Shown here: positions 22,520-33,959 of the stretch, one piece after another
Numbering within the stretch: position 1 is the stretch's first letter
How the letters are laid out: the number at the start of each line of letters is the position of its first letter
Assembly: GCA_946894095.1 (NCBI GenBank)
Contig: OX335653.1
Span: 11,103,001-11,167,000 of the forward strand
Direction: 5' to 3'
Length of the DNA stretch: 64,000 nucleotides
Origin: Incurvaria masculella
Lineage: Eukaryota > Arthropoda > Insecta > Lepidoptera > Incurvariidae
Translations under genes and position numbers: made by a program
The notes under the pieces: generated by a model
Database searches by the model: none
What the model was told of the DNA's origin: nothing
Seen by the model: the letters and a program-made list of their open reading frames with translations, nothing else

Positions 22520-24760
22520 ATGTCGGTCGGCAAGATCGGGCCTTTCGACATCCACACGGATAATTGGACTTTCTACACGGAAAGGTTAGAACAATACCTA
22601 CTAGTGAATGCAGTGAAAGAAGAATTGAAAGTGCCTACACTGATAACACTCATCGGAGGTGAGGCTTACGAACTTTTGGTAAACTTGTGCACGCCGAGTA
22701 AACCGGCGAGTAAGCAGTATAATGTACTCGTCAAGATCATGGCCGACCACCTACAACCGCGGCCCTCGATGTTAGCGGAGCGGTACAAGTTTAGACAACG
22801 GAAGCAGGAGCAAGGAGAAGACATGGCGGCTTTCGTGGCAGCGCTTAAAAAGATGTCGAGATATTGTGATTTCAAGGATTGGTTGGATGACAGCCTGCGG
22901 GATCAATTTGTTTGCGGCATTAGAAGCGACTACATTCGTCAGCGGCTTTTTGCGGAAGATAAACTTTCATTTGTGCAAGCCCACAAGTTAGCGACGACAT
23001 TAGAGACGGCGGAGAAGGATTCGGCGACAGTGGAAGCCCGGGACTCAAAAAGCAACGGCAATATGCGAGGAGAAACAGTTGGGTGTCACGCACTCATATC
23101 GAATGCCTACCGTTCAAACGGAAATAAAAATCGTTCTACGAGTGGTCGTCGTGGCGGGAACGCGAAGGGTTTTGGAACGCACACGGCGTTTAAACCGGTT
23201 GGACAACGTGACGCGGCGAGATCGAGCTGTCAAAGTGACAATCGAATGACATCGTCGGCGGCGGAGATGGCGCGGTCTTGTTGTTCTGTGTGCGGGGCGA
23301 TAAAGCACAACACAGAGCAGTGCACCTTCAAGAGGTACAGCTGTAAGGTGTGCAATATGGAGGGGCACCTAAGAAGGATGTGTCCGCGGCTCAGAAGCGA
23401 GCGCGACACGGCGGCGGGGGCGAGACATCACTACGTGGAGCAAGACTACTCGGATTCGGGAAGTAGCGGCGAGGTAAACGAGCTGCCGCTATTAAATGTA
23501 GATTTGAGTCAGTGTAAGCCTATCCGGCTAGCGTTACTCGTTGACAATCAGAGTTTGTCATTTGAAGTGGACACAGGGTCGGCGATAACGTGCATTAGCC
23601 ATGAGTGTTACAAAAGAATGTTCAATAAGTTCTGTCTCGAACCTAGTGATGTAGTACTGCGCTACTATACAGGAGAGAGGGTTAAACCTTTAGGAAAGAT
23701 TAAACCCATGGTACAGTACAAAAATATTAAGGAAAAGCTTGATTTATATGTGGTGCAAGCAGGGAAAACTTCTCTTTTAGGGCGTCAGTGGATTAGCCTT
23801 TTAAAAATAAAAATACCAGTGGTTGAATACCACAGTGTGGAAGCTAAGCAGGATGTCGATTTTAATTTAAAGGTATTCAGTTCCAGATACGCTGAAGTTT
23901 TTGATGGTGAGCTGGGGCGGTACACTGGTGGCACGGTCGGTTTGCACGTGCGGGAGGGAGCGCGACCAGTATTCATGAGGGCGAGGTCCTTGCCGTACGC
24001 TTTACGAAATAAGGTAGAAGTTCAGCTCGACACGCTCGTCAAGGACGGGGTGTTGACCCCGGTGGAGACCTCTGACTGGGCTACACCAATTGTGCCGGTC
24101 ATGAAGAAAGACGGTGGCATCCGCATATGCGCGGACTATAAAATAACATTAAACAAGGTATTAGAAGTTGACCGTTTCCCTGTACCACGAGTAGAAGACG
24201 TGCTGACCAAAATAGAAGGAGGAAAAAAATTTTCAAAAATAGATCTCTCGCAAGCATACGCCCAATTTGAGTTAGATGATGTTTCGAAGAAATATACAGT
24301 TATAAACACACATAAAGGGTTATTCCAGTACAACAGACTTGTCTATGGTCTTTCCTCAAGTCCTGGTATTTTTCAAAGGCAGTTAGAGAAAATTTTTGGG
24401 GACTTGCCAAACGTTGGTATATTTCTGGACGATATCATAATTACTGGGAAGAATGATGCCGATCACATACAAACGTTAGAGAAAGTATTTTTGAGGTTGT
24501 CAAGGAACGGACTCAAGGTGCATCAAAGTAAATGTACATTTTTTTCAGACTCTGTTACTTATTTGGGTTACGTCGTTAGCGCCCAGGGCATACACACATG
24601 TCCCGACAAGGTGTCCTGCATTAAGAAAACTCCGGCACCTCAAAACGTGTCTGAACTGAGAGCATTTCTAGGCCTTATAATGTACTATTCTAAGTTCATT
24701 CCCAACATTAGTACAATTTTATGTCCATTATACAATTTGCTAAAAAAAGAGGTTTTATAA
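22520..24760 (+). CDS. gag-pol: Gag-Pol polyprotein, first part: Gag, protease, reverse transcriptase
   Basis: ATG at 22520 opens 746 codons. Gag is followed by two CCHC zinc knuckles (CSVCGAIKHNTEQC and CKVCNMEGHLRRMC, near residues 255-290). The aspartic protease active site DTGS is at residue 351. The reverse transcriptase begins near residue 490 and has the catalytic FLDD at 635-638. There is no frameshift between gag and pol. The frame stops at TAA 24758-24760 at the RT/RNase H boundary; the same frame then continues, so the stop is a nonsense mutation rather than a natural end. Confidence 0.9.
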   Translation: MSVGKIGPFDIHTDNWTFYTERLEQYLLVNAVKEELKVPTLITLIGGEAYELLVNLCTPSKPASKQYNVLVKIMADHLQPRPSMLAERYKFRQRKQEQGEDMAAFVAALKKMSRYCDFKDWLDDSLRDQFVCGIRSDYIRQRLFAEDKLSFVQAHKLATTLETAEKDSATVEARDSKSNGNMRGETVGCHALISNAYRSNGNKNRSTSGRRGGNAKGFGTHTAFKPVGQRDAARSSCQSDNRMTSSAAEMARSCCSVCGAIKHNTEQCTFKRYSCKVCNMEGHLRRMCPRLRSERDTAAGARHHYVEQDYSDSGSSGEVNELPLLNVDLSQCKPIRLALLVDNQSLSFEVDTGSAITCISHECYKRMFNKFCLEPSDVVLRYYTGERVKPLGKIKPMVQYKNIKEKLDLYVVQAGKTSLLGRQWISLLKIKIPVVEYHSVEAKQDVDFNLKVFSSRYAEVFDGELGRYTGGTVGLHVREGARPVFMRARSLPYALRNKVEVQLDTLVKDGVLTPVETSDWATPIVPVMKKDGGIRICADYKITLNKVLEVDRFPVPRVEDVLTKIEGGKKFSKIDLSQAYAQFELDDVSKKYTVINTHKGLFQYNRLVYGLSSSPGIFQRQLEKIFGDLPNVGIFLDDIIITGKNDADHIQTLEKVFLRLSRNGLKVHQSKCTFFSDSVTYLGYVVSAQGIHTCPDKVSCIKKTPAPQNVSELRAFLGLIMYYSKFIPNISTILCPLYNLLKKEVL

Positions 24761-26656
24761 ATCTGGACAGAGGAATGTCAAAATGCTTTTAAAAACATAA
24801 AAAATCTGATGGGTTCCAGCACAGTATTGGCACACTACTCTGTGGAGCAGGACCTGATCTTAACCACGGATGCCTCAAGCGTAGGAGTGGGCGCCGTGAT
24901 CGCCGTCATGACACCCGAGGGTGAGCGCCCGGTGGCGTACTCGTCTCGCACTCTCAACTCCGCAGAGAAGGCATATTCTCAGATCGATAAAGAAGCACTA
25001 GCGATCATTTTTGCGGTAAGAAAATTCCATCAGTATCTATATGGAAGGAAGTTTGTTCTGAGGACCGACCATAAGGCACTTATATCAATTTTTGGGGATA
25101 AAGCTGGTATACCTATCATGGCAGCGAGCCGATTGCAGAGATGGGCGGTGATTTTGACGGCATACAACTATCAGGTTGAGTATGTACCTACAAAAAAAAA
25201 TTGCGCTGATGCCTTGTCGAGACTGCCGGCAATAGTAAAGGCCGAGTCGCAGCGCACAGAAGAGACATACGCAAACTTTGTTGAGAATGCATTACCAGTG
25301 GGTCACGAAGACATAAGGAAGGCATCGGAGAAAGACATTGACCTATGTAAAGTAAGAAGTTGTTTACGTTCAGGTTGGCCTAATTCATGTGATGATAATC
25401 TTAAGCCTTATTTCATTCGTCGACATGAACTGTATCTTGACTCAGGCTGCATAATGTGGGGATACCGAATGGTGATACCACCATCTCATAGAGAAAAAAT
25501 TTTGAAAGAGCTGCACAGCGGACATATGGGCATAGCGAAGACAAAAGGGGTCGCGCGCAGCTATGTGTGGTGGCCCGGCATAGATGCGGACGTGGAGCGG
25601 ACATGCAAGGAGTGTGCGGCGTGCAACGCGGAAGCCGACGCTCCACCTCACGCCCCGCCTCAACCGTGGAGTTACCCTCCCAACCCGTGGACCCGACTGC
25701 ACGTGGATTTCTTGGGCCCTTATAAAGGTCAGGTCTTTTTGATTGTAATAGATGCCACCACCAAGTGGATGGAAGCGTTTCACATGCGCCGGACGACAGC
25801 GCCGGCTGTTATTGCGAGACTCCGAGAAATGTTTGCTCGTTTTGGTATATGTGCAGAGATCGCCTCAGATAATGGACCCCCGTTCGATAGCACAGAATTT
25901 AAAAATTTCTTAAAACTAAATGGAATAAAACATACATCGTGTGCAGCGTATCACCAATCATCGAATGGAGCTGCTGAAAATGCAGTCAAACTATGTAAAC
26001 GGGCCATTAAGAAGGCAGATCGAGAAGGGGTGGATATAGAGGTTGCATTACAAAGTTATTTGCTGGCGTACAGGAACACGGAGCACAGCACAACGGGAGC
26101 ATCATCCTCCATGCTACTACAGAGACGCACGCTCCGCACACGACTCGATCTGTTGCTGCCGGACCGTGGTGCTCGAGTAAGAGACATGCAAGCGCGGCAA
26201 GTGGAGGCCGCCGGCGGCACCCATAGACAGGTACAAATAGGTGAGGAGGTTTGGGCTCGCCAGTATCGCAAGGGCGATAAATGGGCAACTGGAGAGGTCA
26301 TAGACAAGCTAGGGTCACGGAATTATGCAGTGAGGCAAGGGAACGGTCAAATCGCGAATAAACATATAGATCAAATCATACGTAGGCCGCGATTTTCTAA
26401 TGTTGCAATACCGGATATGGTTCCGGATGCCATGTCTCCACCACCTAGGGAAACAATGGGGGAAACATCTCCTACCAGAACGTTACCTGCGGTTGTCCGA
26501 AGTCCCACCCTCAGCCCGCGACCATTAACAATCTCATTATCCACAGAATTACCAGAACAATCGACTGCGGCACAGTGTACCACCCCACTTACTATATTGC
26601 CTAGACCTGTACGTGCAAAAATACCAGTTAAGCGCTACGGTTTTGAGATTGATTAG
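24761..26656 (+). pseudogene. pol: Gag-Pol polyprotein, second part: RNase H and integrase
   Basis: This is in the same frame as the preceding part, after one stop; the first downstream ATG is 24809. It contains RNase H (TTDASSVGVGAV, DKEALAI, RTDHKAL), the integrase HHCC zinc finger (HSGHMGIAKTKG...CKECAAC), and the DDE catalytic core (HVDFLGPY, IASDNGPPF, SSNGAAENA). A C-terminal Pro/Ser-rich stretch ends at 26656. It is labelled pseudogene only because of the upstream stop; its own frame is undamaged. Confidence 0.88.
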
Positions 26657-26757
26657 TCATAAGTATGTTTAGTTAATTTAATATTGTTCTTGTTGTGTAT
26701 TTAAATGTTAAGACAACATGATTTCCTGATGGTGTGGGGTTAGAATAAGTGTGAGGG

Positions 26758-26860
26758 TGTAATATATGTGGGTAGTTTTTAGTTCCATTCTTTTCTATAT
26801 TTTTGATATGTCAAACAGTCGCAATAAACGCTGCTTCGAGACACCTGCTTTTCTAGTTCA
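26758..26860 (+). repeat. 3' LTR
   Basis: A copy of 22318-22420 with one substitution. A purine-rich GTGTGAGGGTG just before it (26749-26759) could be the polypurine tract. Confidence 0.9.
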
Positions 26861-26929
26861 ATTCCTAAAGAGCGCGCAAAACCCATAGTTTGGGCCATAT
26901 TGAAATTGCTGTCCAGATCAGCAGGATAA

Positions 26930-27342
26930 TGTATTGTATTGTATTGTTTATTCATCATCCATAGACAGTACACTGCACTCGGATTTGTCATATTTTAGCA
27001 TTGGCCAGTTCAGCAAAACAAAACACAGCGAAGAAGAACTGGAAAGAAACTCCGCTTTTTTTTTTCAACGTCCACTTAGTCTAAGTTTACAAAAGTGTTT
27101 GTCAATTATTTAAAAAAAAACATAGGTAAAACACTAAATTCACATGAATACACAAAAATTTACAATCCATGCCGTATGCAACAGTTCATGACAAATATCA
27201 TTTTATTTGCAAAGACAATCCCCTCCAACTAATATGTTGCCAATTGGAGCAGGCCAGTCCCCACAAACAGCACCCGTTCACGAGCATCACGCCGGGCACA
27301 GCCATTAACTCTTTCAACCATATTTTAGGGAAAGAGATGAAA
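26930..27342 (-). repeat. Dispersed repeat A, copy 2
   Basis: It starts with a TATTG-repeat (the complement of the AATAAAC-type tail) and then follows copy 1 in reverse orientation down to CATATTTTAGGGAAAGAG. It retains the uninterrupted sequence that is split by a Helitron in copy 4. Confidence 0.85.
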
Positions 27343-28364
27343 CTTGAACACCTAGTGTGTGTGCCAGAGCGCTCAGAGGTAGCAATAGTTTTAGTCTAAT
27401 ATGAAAGACCCAAGACAGGTCTGACGGTGCGCCGGAACAGAATTTGTAGGGACTTGAAAACTTTGTAAAATTTTAATATTACAACACTGTTTTATTGTGT
27501 ATTCTTTTATGTACTTAGGGTTTGTTCTATCAAACGTCTTGCGCCGTGAATAGCTCTAGAGCGGGATTTTAGATTACTCTTTTTAATCACTCCCAGGAAT
27601 ACCTTATAATTATAAATTATATCTGACGTGGATCGTCCGAAGATGAGTGTTAAGACTAAAAATACTGAAAAAGAAGTAATAGATCGCTTAAGTAGTCGTA
27701 ACTTTCGGCTCCCTAATGAAATTTTCTGAAAAACAAAAACATCCATGCCAACGTTCATCTTCGAAACGGAATAAACGCTGAATATGTCCTTCTCCGGACC
27801 GGAAGTGGAACACGGCATGTTAAATACAACCGCATAAATTACTTCTCCGCAGAGCACCAACATGCCAAAATAAGTCAATGCAAATTCGGTAATTTCTACT
27901 TAAACTTGCGTAAAATTACACGAGATTTTCACATTAGCGAAAATGATTGCATGCGAACATGCCGACTACATATAAAAGTAGTATTAAAGTTGGGTTTGTG
28001 CGTGTCAATATGTAAATTTTTTTTTTAAAGTTATCCGAGTGCTGGGTACATCGCAGGGTACCCTTCCACTTATAGCCGTTCCATAACGCCATGCGATTTG
28101 TTGATCTGCACTTGAAGATGTCGACACCAAGGGTCCGTCGATTGCGTCCACCCCGGCGAGGTCCGATCGCGGGTAAACATCTAGCCGGTCGCGTCGTGAA
28201 CGTCTGCGAGTGGGCGGACTGTCGAGAATAAACCTCGATCCGATGCAACCGCCTCGACGGACAAGTGCGGGGCCTCACGGTCTGCCGATTCGTGTTCCAT
28301 CATTGCACAGGAAATTCTTAATTTCATAAGACGTAAAACTTGCTTTTATTTACAAAGTAAGTTT
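27343..28364. other. No gene recognised; GC-rich patch 28040-28280
   Basis: A minus frame (28278-27934) crosses the GC-rich patch and includes GVDIFKCRSTNRMALWNGYK, which I do not recognise. It may be a fragment of an unknown mobile element. The remainder is AT-rich. Confidence 0.35.
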
Positions 28365-28460
28365 TTTTTGTCACTGGACATGAATGGCTAACACCACACC
28401 AACCGTCATGACAAGAACCCAACGACACCATATTGAACTGGATGGAAAACACGGACAATT
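28365..28460 (-). mobile_element. SINE fragment (minus)
   Basis: The complement shows AATTGTCCGTGTTTTCCATC, CAGTTCAATATGG and the GTGTTAGCCATTCATGTCCA end of the SINE. Confidence 0.55.
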
Positions 28461-28737
28461 TTCCTCGTACAGTTTTAAATAGATTTCGAATCATGGAACA
28501 GCTCGCATTTGGAACGAAATGAAAAAAGTTTAATAAGTTGATCTGATTCAAAATTGCTACACAACAACGGTTGCGAATAAACGAAACATACTCGTATAAT
28601 TCCTAGATTGATTTCAAGTAGTAAATAAAACAGTATAGGTGCCCTTTACTGTTTTATTTACTACTAAAATAAATTCTTTATTTTAGGTAACTGTTCAGGC
28701 GAAACTTCGAGCGATAAAAAGGTAAATCTCTGGGTTT

Positions 28738-28850
28738 GGTTACTGCTACTGTTAAATATTGTTTGCTTAGTTCCTTCTTACGTAAAAACATAAGAAGAAA
28801 TAAGACAGACAATATTGAACAATAAACTAACCATAACCAGAGATGGTACA
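28738..28850. repeat. Palindromic repeat P, copy 1
   Basis: Left arm GTTAAATATTGTTTGCTTAG... and right arm ...AGACAGACAATATTGAACAA form an imperfect foldback ending in TAACCATAACCAGAG. The same family forms the palindrome at 49954-50059. Confidence 0.65.
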
Positions 28851-28975
28851 TTCCAGCCTAAGTAATCACGTATTGATACGTAAATTGACGTAGTATTAGG
28901 ACCACCGCACCTTTGGGAAAGAAGGCGGTTGATTTATTCTCATATTATTATTATTATTATTTATTCATACTCATA

Positions 28976-29075
28976 AAAGGGAATATCCTGGCATGGCACC
29001 TAATTCCTTCGGGAATGTGTTGGCTAATATCATAACGGTATCCTTGTCACGTTGCATAAAAAAATCAGAAAGGAT
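28976..29075 (+). mobile_element. SINE 3' fragment (copy)
   Basis: It carries TCCTGGCATGGCACCTAATT, CCTTCGGGAATGTG, GCTAATATCATAACGGTA and an A-run at 29058. Confidence 0.6.
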
Positions 29076-29454
29076 TGATGAAGGTTAAGACGTGCCATCA
29101 TGTCAGACGATGTCAGTTGGATCACAATTTGAAGGGTTTACACCAGTGAAGATCAATTTAACGTTTCATATGATAAAGTGTAAGATCGGCACTCAGAAGA
29201 GAGCACTTGCGATATATCCTGCGAATAAATACAGTCATATCATGCGATAGCATTGCATTTATTGTCCGCGATAAAAAAGTTTGATCCCAAGGATCAGTTT
29301 AGTCGAAATCGTTTCAGGACACTTTTCTTATTCTAGTACTCATTTCATTTTTAATAATTTTAGCCGAAATTTTGCGCTCACCGTACGTTGACATATAGCG
29401 TAATACGTTTTAGCATGTCCTGAACCCGAGTTTCGTGAAGACGCGACGTACGGG

Positions 29455-29545
29455 ATAAGGGCAAGGTCCTGGCACGGCACATGATTCCTTGGGGAATGCG
29501 GTGTGTTTGGCTATCATGACGGTGTGGTAACCATACGTGTATGGT
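29455..29545 (+). mobile_element. SINE 3' fragment (copy)
   Basis: AAGGTCCTGGCACGGCAC, TTCCTTGGGGAATGCGGTG, GGCTATCATGACGGTG: the same SINE body, with no tRNA head. Confidence 0.55.
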
Positions 29546-29925
29546 AATATAAAACTAAAAGGATTTTGTGAGATAGTTATGTTGGATAGAACTGCGACTT
29601 GCAAACGTACAATACTCGACTGATTGCTATTCATTCCAGCGAATTTCAAGATATGTTTCGAAAATGCCGCCTTTTCACAAAGAAACGACTTTTATAGCGC
29701 AGTCTAGACGCGCCTCGAGGCACGCGGGCAATACTAAAATCCAGCGAGCATGGATGGACGGGAGTAGTGGCGACCCCACTCACAACAATGGCGGTAGCGC
29801 CAGCGAGTGAGTTCGCCTACGAATTCGCTATCCGAAGGACAAACACGGCATGCTTTAAATAATCAAGCTAGATAAACTTTAAAGATAGGAAACAAGAAAA
29901 ACGTTGTTAGTGCAATGAACATTCG

Positions 29926-30203
29926 ATGTTGCGCGTCCCGAATTCTGGAGCGAACCAATCAAAATTCTTTCGCTCAACTCGGAACAGGGAAAATATGCAC
30001 AAATTCACAGTCGACATTCCAAACATAAGAACCCACCGATCCTCAAGATCCTTTATCTATAGGGTCGGTAAACAATGGAATGAACTCCCTCCCTCCCGAA
30101 GTACAACCTGGGGTCCTTCAAACATGCACAGAACGAAAAGAATACTTGAGTCAATAAAAAGTATTCCAAAATATGTTCTTGAAAATATAATAATAATAAT
30201 AAT
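29926..30203 (+). pseudogene. LINE RT C-terminal relic with (TAA)n tail
   Basis: The frame reads FRSTRNRENMHKFTVDIPNI then SFIYRVGKQWNELP, the end of a non-LTR reverse transcriptase, followed by AT-rich sequence and TAATAATAATAATAATAAG (30187-30205). The TAA repeat is likely the tail of this LINE. Confidence 0.65.
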
Positions 30204-30972
30204 AAGCGTATATAAGGTAGCGTGGATAGACTATAAGAAAGCTTATGATTCTGTACCACATTCCTGGTTGAAGAAGGTCTTAGAAATATATAAAATAGAT
30301 AATAATCTAACACACTTTCTCAGCCAGTGCATGGATAATTGGCAAACAATAATTTCCACTAAAGGTTATGTTTCTGACCCAATATAGATTAAGCGGGGAA
30401 TATTCCAGGGTGATAGTCTTAGTCCACTTTGGTTCTGTTTGGCACTTAACCCCTTGAGCTTTTTACTGAACCAGACTGGATTAGGCTATCAACTGCGGAG
30501 AGGCGGACAAAAACAATCACACCTCTTCTACATGGATGACTTGAAACTGACGACAGCAAACGAGGAACATCTAGCCGAACTCCTAAACGTAACATCAACA
30601 TTTAGTGACGGTATACGCATGGAGTTTGGCCTTGATAAATGTGCAGTCATTCATGCTAGAAGAGGCGTTGTCCAGAGCTCGCCTGACCTTATCATCACGG
30701 GCGAGCATGCGATTCGAGCCCTCTCCGCAGGAGACTCTTATAAATATCTAGGTCTTAACCAATCCCTATGCCTCAATCACGGGGAGGCGAAAACAACTGT
30801 GAAAGCAAAGTTTTGGTCTCGCACAAAAACCATATTAAAGAGCCATTTGAGCGGTGCGAACAAACTCCGAGCGTTCAATGGTTGGGCAGTACCCGTGATT
30901 GGATACACCTTTGGCATAGTGCGTTGGTCTAAGACCGAGCTGGAGGCCTTGGATCGCAAAGTTCGCCGCTGA
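30204..30972 (+). pseudogene. Dong/R4-type non-LTR reverse transcriptase fragment
   Basis: Right after the TAA repeat the frame reads VAWIDYKKAYDSVPHSWLKK, then after a stop (30385-30387) IFQGDSLSPLWFCLALNPLS, FYMDDLKLT (catalytic region) and MEFGLDKCAVIHA, ending at a stop after LDRKVRR. These motifs are those of the Dong/R4 and related R2-like clades with restriction-like endonucleases. Dong is known to insert in TAA repeats. The 5' part and the C-terminal endonuclease are missing. Confidence 0.75.
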
Positions 30973-31865
30973 ACGTAAAAAAATGTAATAATTATAAGTT
31001 AGACGTTTTGAATTAGTGAGTCTGTATCGCTACTCTCGTGCTTCCATGCTCGTTGCTAAAACCGAACGCTCCCCCGCGCAACCTATTTGTGAATCCCATC
31101 TGAATTACCAATGCATAGTAGCTCGGGGCCCACTGAATATCGGGTCCGACGTGCGTGTGAGGTTATATGGGCCGGCATTACGTTAGCCCGTGGCGATCAT
31201 TTGTCTTGATGAAATTGTGCTTGAAGTGTTATCAAATAAGCATTTAATGCATACCCGCGCAGTAATTCAGTAACGGTTTCGTAATGAAAAGGAGCGAGCT
31301 TCGCTATGAGAAGGATTCGATGAAGCAAATTAAAGTCACTGATGGTAAATGACCTGACGGGGGATTACTGGACAGGTTTTAACTTTTAAGGCTCCATATG
31401 ACGTTAACCTCCAATATTTTGGGTTCATTTTTATTTTATCTCGGCGTTGGTTAAGAAAAAACACCGATAGGAAAATCTAAATATCAAAGTTAAGAATATT
31501 ATCTAGCGTATGACCGTAAAACGTTTTTAATGAGTTGCTTATATTCTTTAAAAAAATATGCTTGTAACACCATTTTACTAGGGTTTTACTAGGTTTTCAA
31601 GCCGGTGCTTGGAAAATGATTTAGAGATTTTTCTTTTTTGGGGTACAAGATAACATATATATCTCGTGAATAAGCGTGAAACATTTATTAATTCACTTTA
31701 GAAAGTAGACTTTACAGGTCAAAAACCTAAATTTCGCTTCGTAGCGCTCGATTTTCAATGAAACAATGAAACATACAACAATGAACCCTAACGCCAACTC
31801 AATGCTTCCGGAGATCGCCATTATCGTTTGTTTGCTGAAAGCTGGAGTCAGTTGGAGCCTTAATT
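30973..31865. other. No gene recognised
   Basis: A small GC-rich patch lies near 31040-31200; the rest is AT-rich with no clear repeat. Confidence 0.35.
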
Positions 31866-31965
31866 TATGCATATGTGGCAACACTACACCTACTGTCATG
31901 ACATAAGCCCAACATAGGCCAGCATGGGTGCCTGTACATACACGGGCAATTTCCTTCCATTAAAT
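31866..31965 (-). mobile_element. SINE fragment (minus)
   Basis: The complement shows GGAAATTGCCCGTGTATGTA and GTTGGGCTTATGTCATGACA, degenerate forms of the SINE 3' body. Confidence 0.45.
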
Positions 31966-31986
31966 AGTTATGAGACAATGAATTGA

Positions 31987-32443
31987 GGCGCTAGGACTAG
32001 CCAACTACTCGCGCCATACAAATGCACTTTATAACAAATGTAATAATGTGTAGTGAAACGCTTCAGCAAATCCAAATAGAACTCCAGACTGATAATGGAT
32101 TGTTAATATTTTTTTATTCCATCATTTATTTAAATAATAATAAAAATAATCGAATCGAAATCTGAAAGTAATTCGATTTCTAGATATAAGCAAAAACAGC
32201 ATATATGCATAATCAAAAAATTCCATTTGCTTTTAGATTTCTACATTTAGTCAAAAAAGTTCGGAAATGGACACCGTTTCCGCAATGTATTTTGTATAGA
32301 AAAAGGAAACATACATTAATGAAAATAATTCAATTCCTAGACAAGGAATCATATATTGTAAGAATGACACTTATAATCGTCAGACTTAGTTAGTTAACTT
32401 GGGGTGCCTCGTCTAATTTTGCGATTTGGCTAGTACCAGGCCC
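31987..32443 (+). mobile_element. piggyBac-like MITE, copy 2
   Basis: It is very similar to copy 1. The right flank is TTAA (32444-32447); the left flank is TTGA (31983-31986), one change from TTAA. Confidence 0.85.
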
Positions 32444-32472
32444 TTAATTATAGACTATTTTGAAGTGTTTAG

Positions 32473-33909
32473 CCATAGCCTGCTGTATTGTTTTGTGTTT
32501 GTGTGTGTGTGTTACAAGCCGTGAAGTAGGATTAGCAGCGTCCCATTTTCAGGTAGTGGTAGGCCTACCGATATCTTAGCTTTGTATGATGGCTCTTTCT
32601 ATCTTATCGAGCTGAGGTCAAAATATTATCGAAAGACGCTGATTCTAGCCTTGTTCTAGGTATTAATTAGCCTTTTCTTACTTAATTAATGTAACAGTAT
32701 CTTTTAGCAATAGTTTTTATGAGTGAATGATCATAAATTGTTTGCTATTTCGTGATTGGAATTAATGTAACAAATTAATCATTTTATTAATACGTTATAA
32801 TTAATTTGTTACTGTGAAAAATGTGCATTACTTTGAAAGTGAAGCTAAAATAAAATATATGTATTATTTATATTTAGTTTATTGGTTCTTATTTTCTAAG
32901 CACAAATATCTCCAAACATAGATAGATATTAAACATTCATTTTCAATTATTGACGCAACTACCTAAGACACAAAAAATATAATATTTACTACATATAATC
33001 TGCAAACATATACAACTGTACATGTCATCACTTGAATTAATGTTTTCATTAGTAAACATTATTTAGTAGAAAAATATAGAGGACATCATATTTGCTAGAT
33101 ATATCTACAAAAATGGCATAATTTCTTTTTGTAATAGAACCTGCCTCAAAGACAAGGAAATTCATATCTACTACATATTTATCAATGACAATTTTCCGCG
33201 ATTAAGGCAGGCCCTGGGATAGCTCCTAAATACTATTTGCTGTGTTGAGCTTGACTAATGATAATGTAATATGTCTAGTTCAATATGTTTAATATGTACG
33301 TAGGTATATGAAGCTTCAGGAAGGAGTCATTTTAAAATACATATATTTATCGTTTAATCTGTTGCCATGTCTAAATACGTTTTCACTTAAATATGCTACT
33401 ACATTGAACTTTCAGAATAGATATCGACATTATATATAGGATTCTACATTAAGAATTCTTCTTTATTATATAAATCTAATATTATTTAATCAAATAATGC
33501 ATTTAGTGTGAAACAAAATAATTCTTAAACAAAATAAAACCACCTAAAATATATATAACTAAACTAGCTCTTTTATTTAACAGAATGGGACTATAAGTAC
33601 TCGGAAACATTTAAATCCAGTCACTGTCACACATATTTTGGCGCACACACTTCACTAACTTTCTTGTGTATGATTTTTAGAGGTTCACTGGTTGTAGAAA
33701 CACCACTTATTTACATAATAACAACCAAATCAACACATTTGAGTCAAATCACGAACGAACGAATCAAGCGCACTTCATAGCTGGCGGCACTAAGCATACT
33801 GAAAGCGGGTCGGAGCTACCTGCGTGTAGGCCTACGACTCGACGTACCGAATTTCTACTTCACGGCTTGTAACACACACACAAACGCAAAACAATACAGC
33901 AGGCTATGG
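32473..33909. mobile_element. Non-autonomous TIR transposon, 1437 bp, unknown superfamily
   Basis: About 56-base terminal inverted repeats begin CCATAGCCTGCTGTATTG, include a GT microsatellite, and run to ACAAGCCGTGAAGTAG (32473-32530; 33852-33909). A perfect 5-base duplication TTTAG flanks the element (32468-32472 and 33910-33914). The inside is AT-rich with no transposase. Confidence 0.8.
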
Positions 33910-33959
33910 TTTAGCTTATTAGCTGAGGCTCCCGACGTTGCTCAGAGGAGTAACCGATG

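Larger units (their letters stand above)
22318..26860 (+). mobile_element. mag-type Ty3/gypsy LTR retrotransposon, near intact (4.54 kb)
   Basis: Two direct repeats of 103 bases bound the element, starting TGTAATATATG and ending CTAGTTCA. A primer-binding site for tRNA-Ser and one long gag-pol frame lie between them. Very short LTRs, a 4.5-kb size and a tRNA-Ser primer are features of the mag lineage, first described in silkworm. The LTRs differ at one position (22367 versus 26807). The only visible defect in the coding frame is one stop at 24758-24760. No target-site duplication is evident next to the LTRs, and no env frame is present. Confidence 0.92.

Noticed and set aside
24809..26656. 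A separate integrase gene starting at ATG 24809
   Set aside because: It is in the same frame as the upstream gag-pol, separated by one stop, and RNase H homology begins before the ATG.
22313..26866. Target-site duplication around the mag-like element
   Set aside because: Left flank TTTAC and right flank ATTCC do not match, and shifting LTR ends by a few bases did not produce a duplication.
32497..32513. GT microsatellite as a separate feature
   Set aside because: It is part of the terminal inverted repeat of the 32473-33909 element and recurs inverted at the other end.
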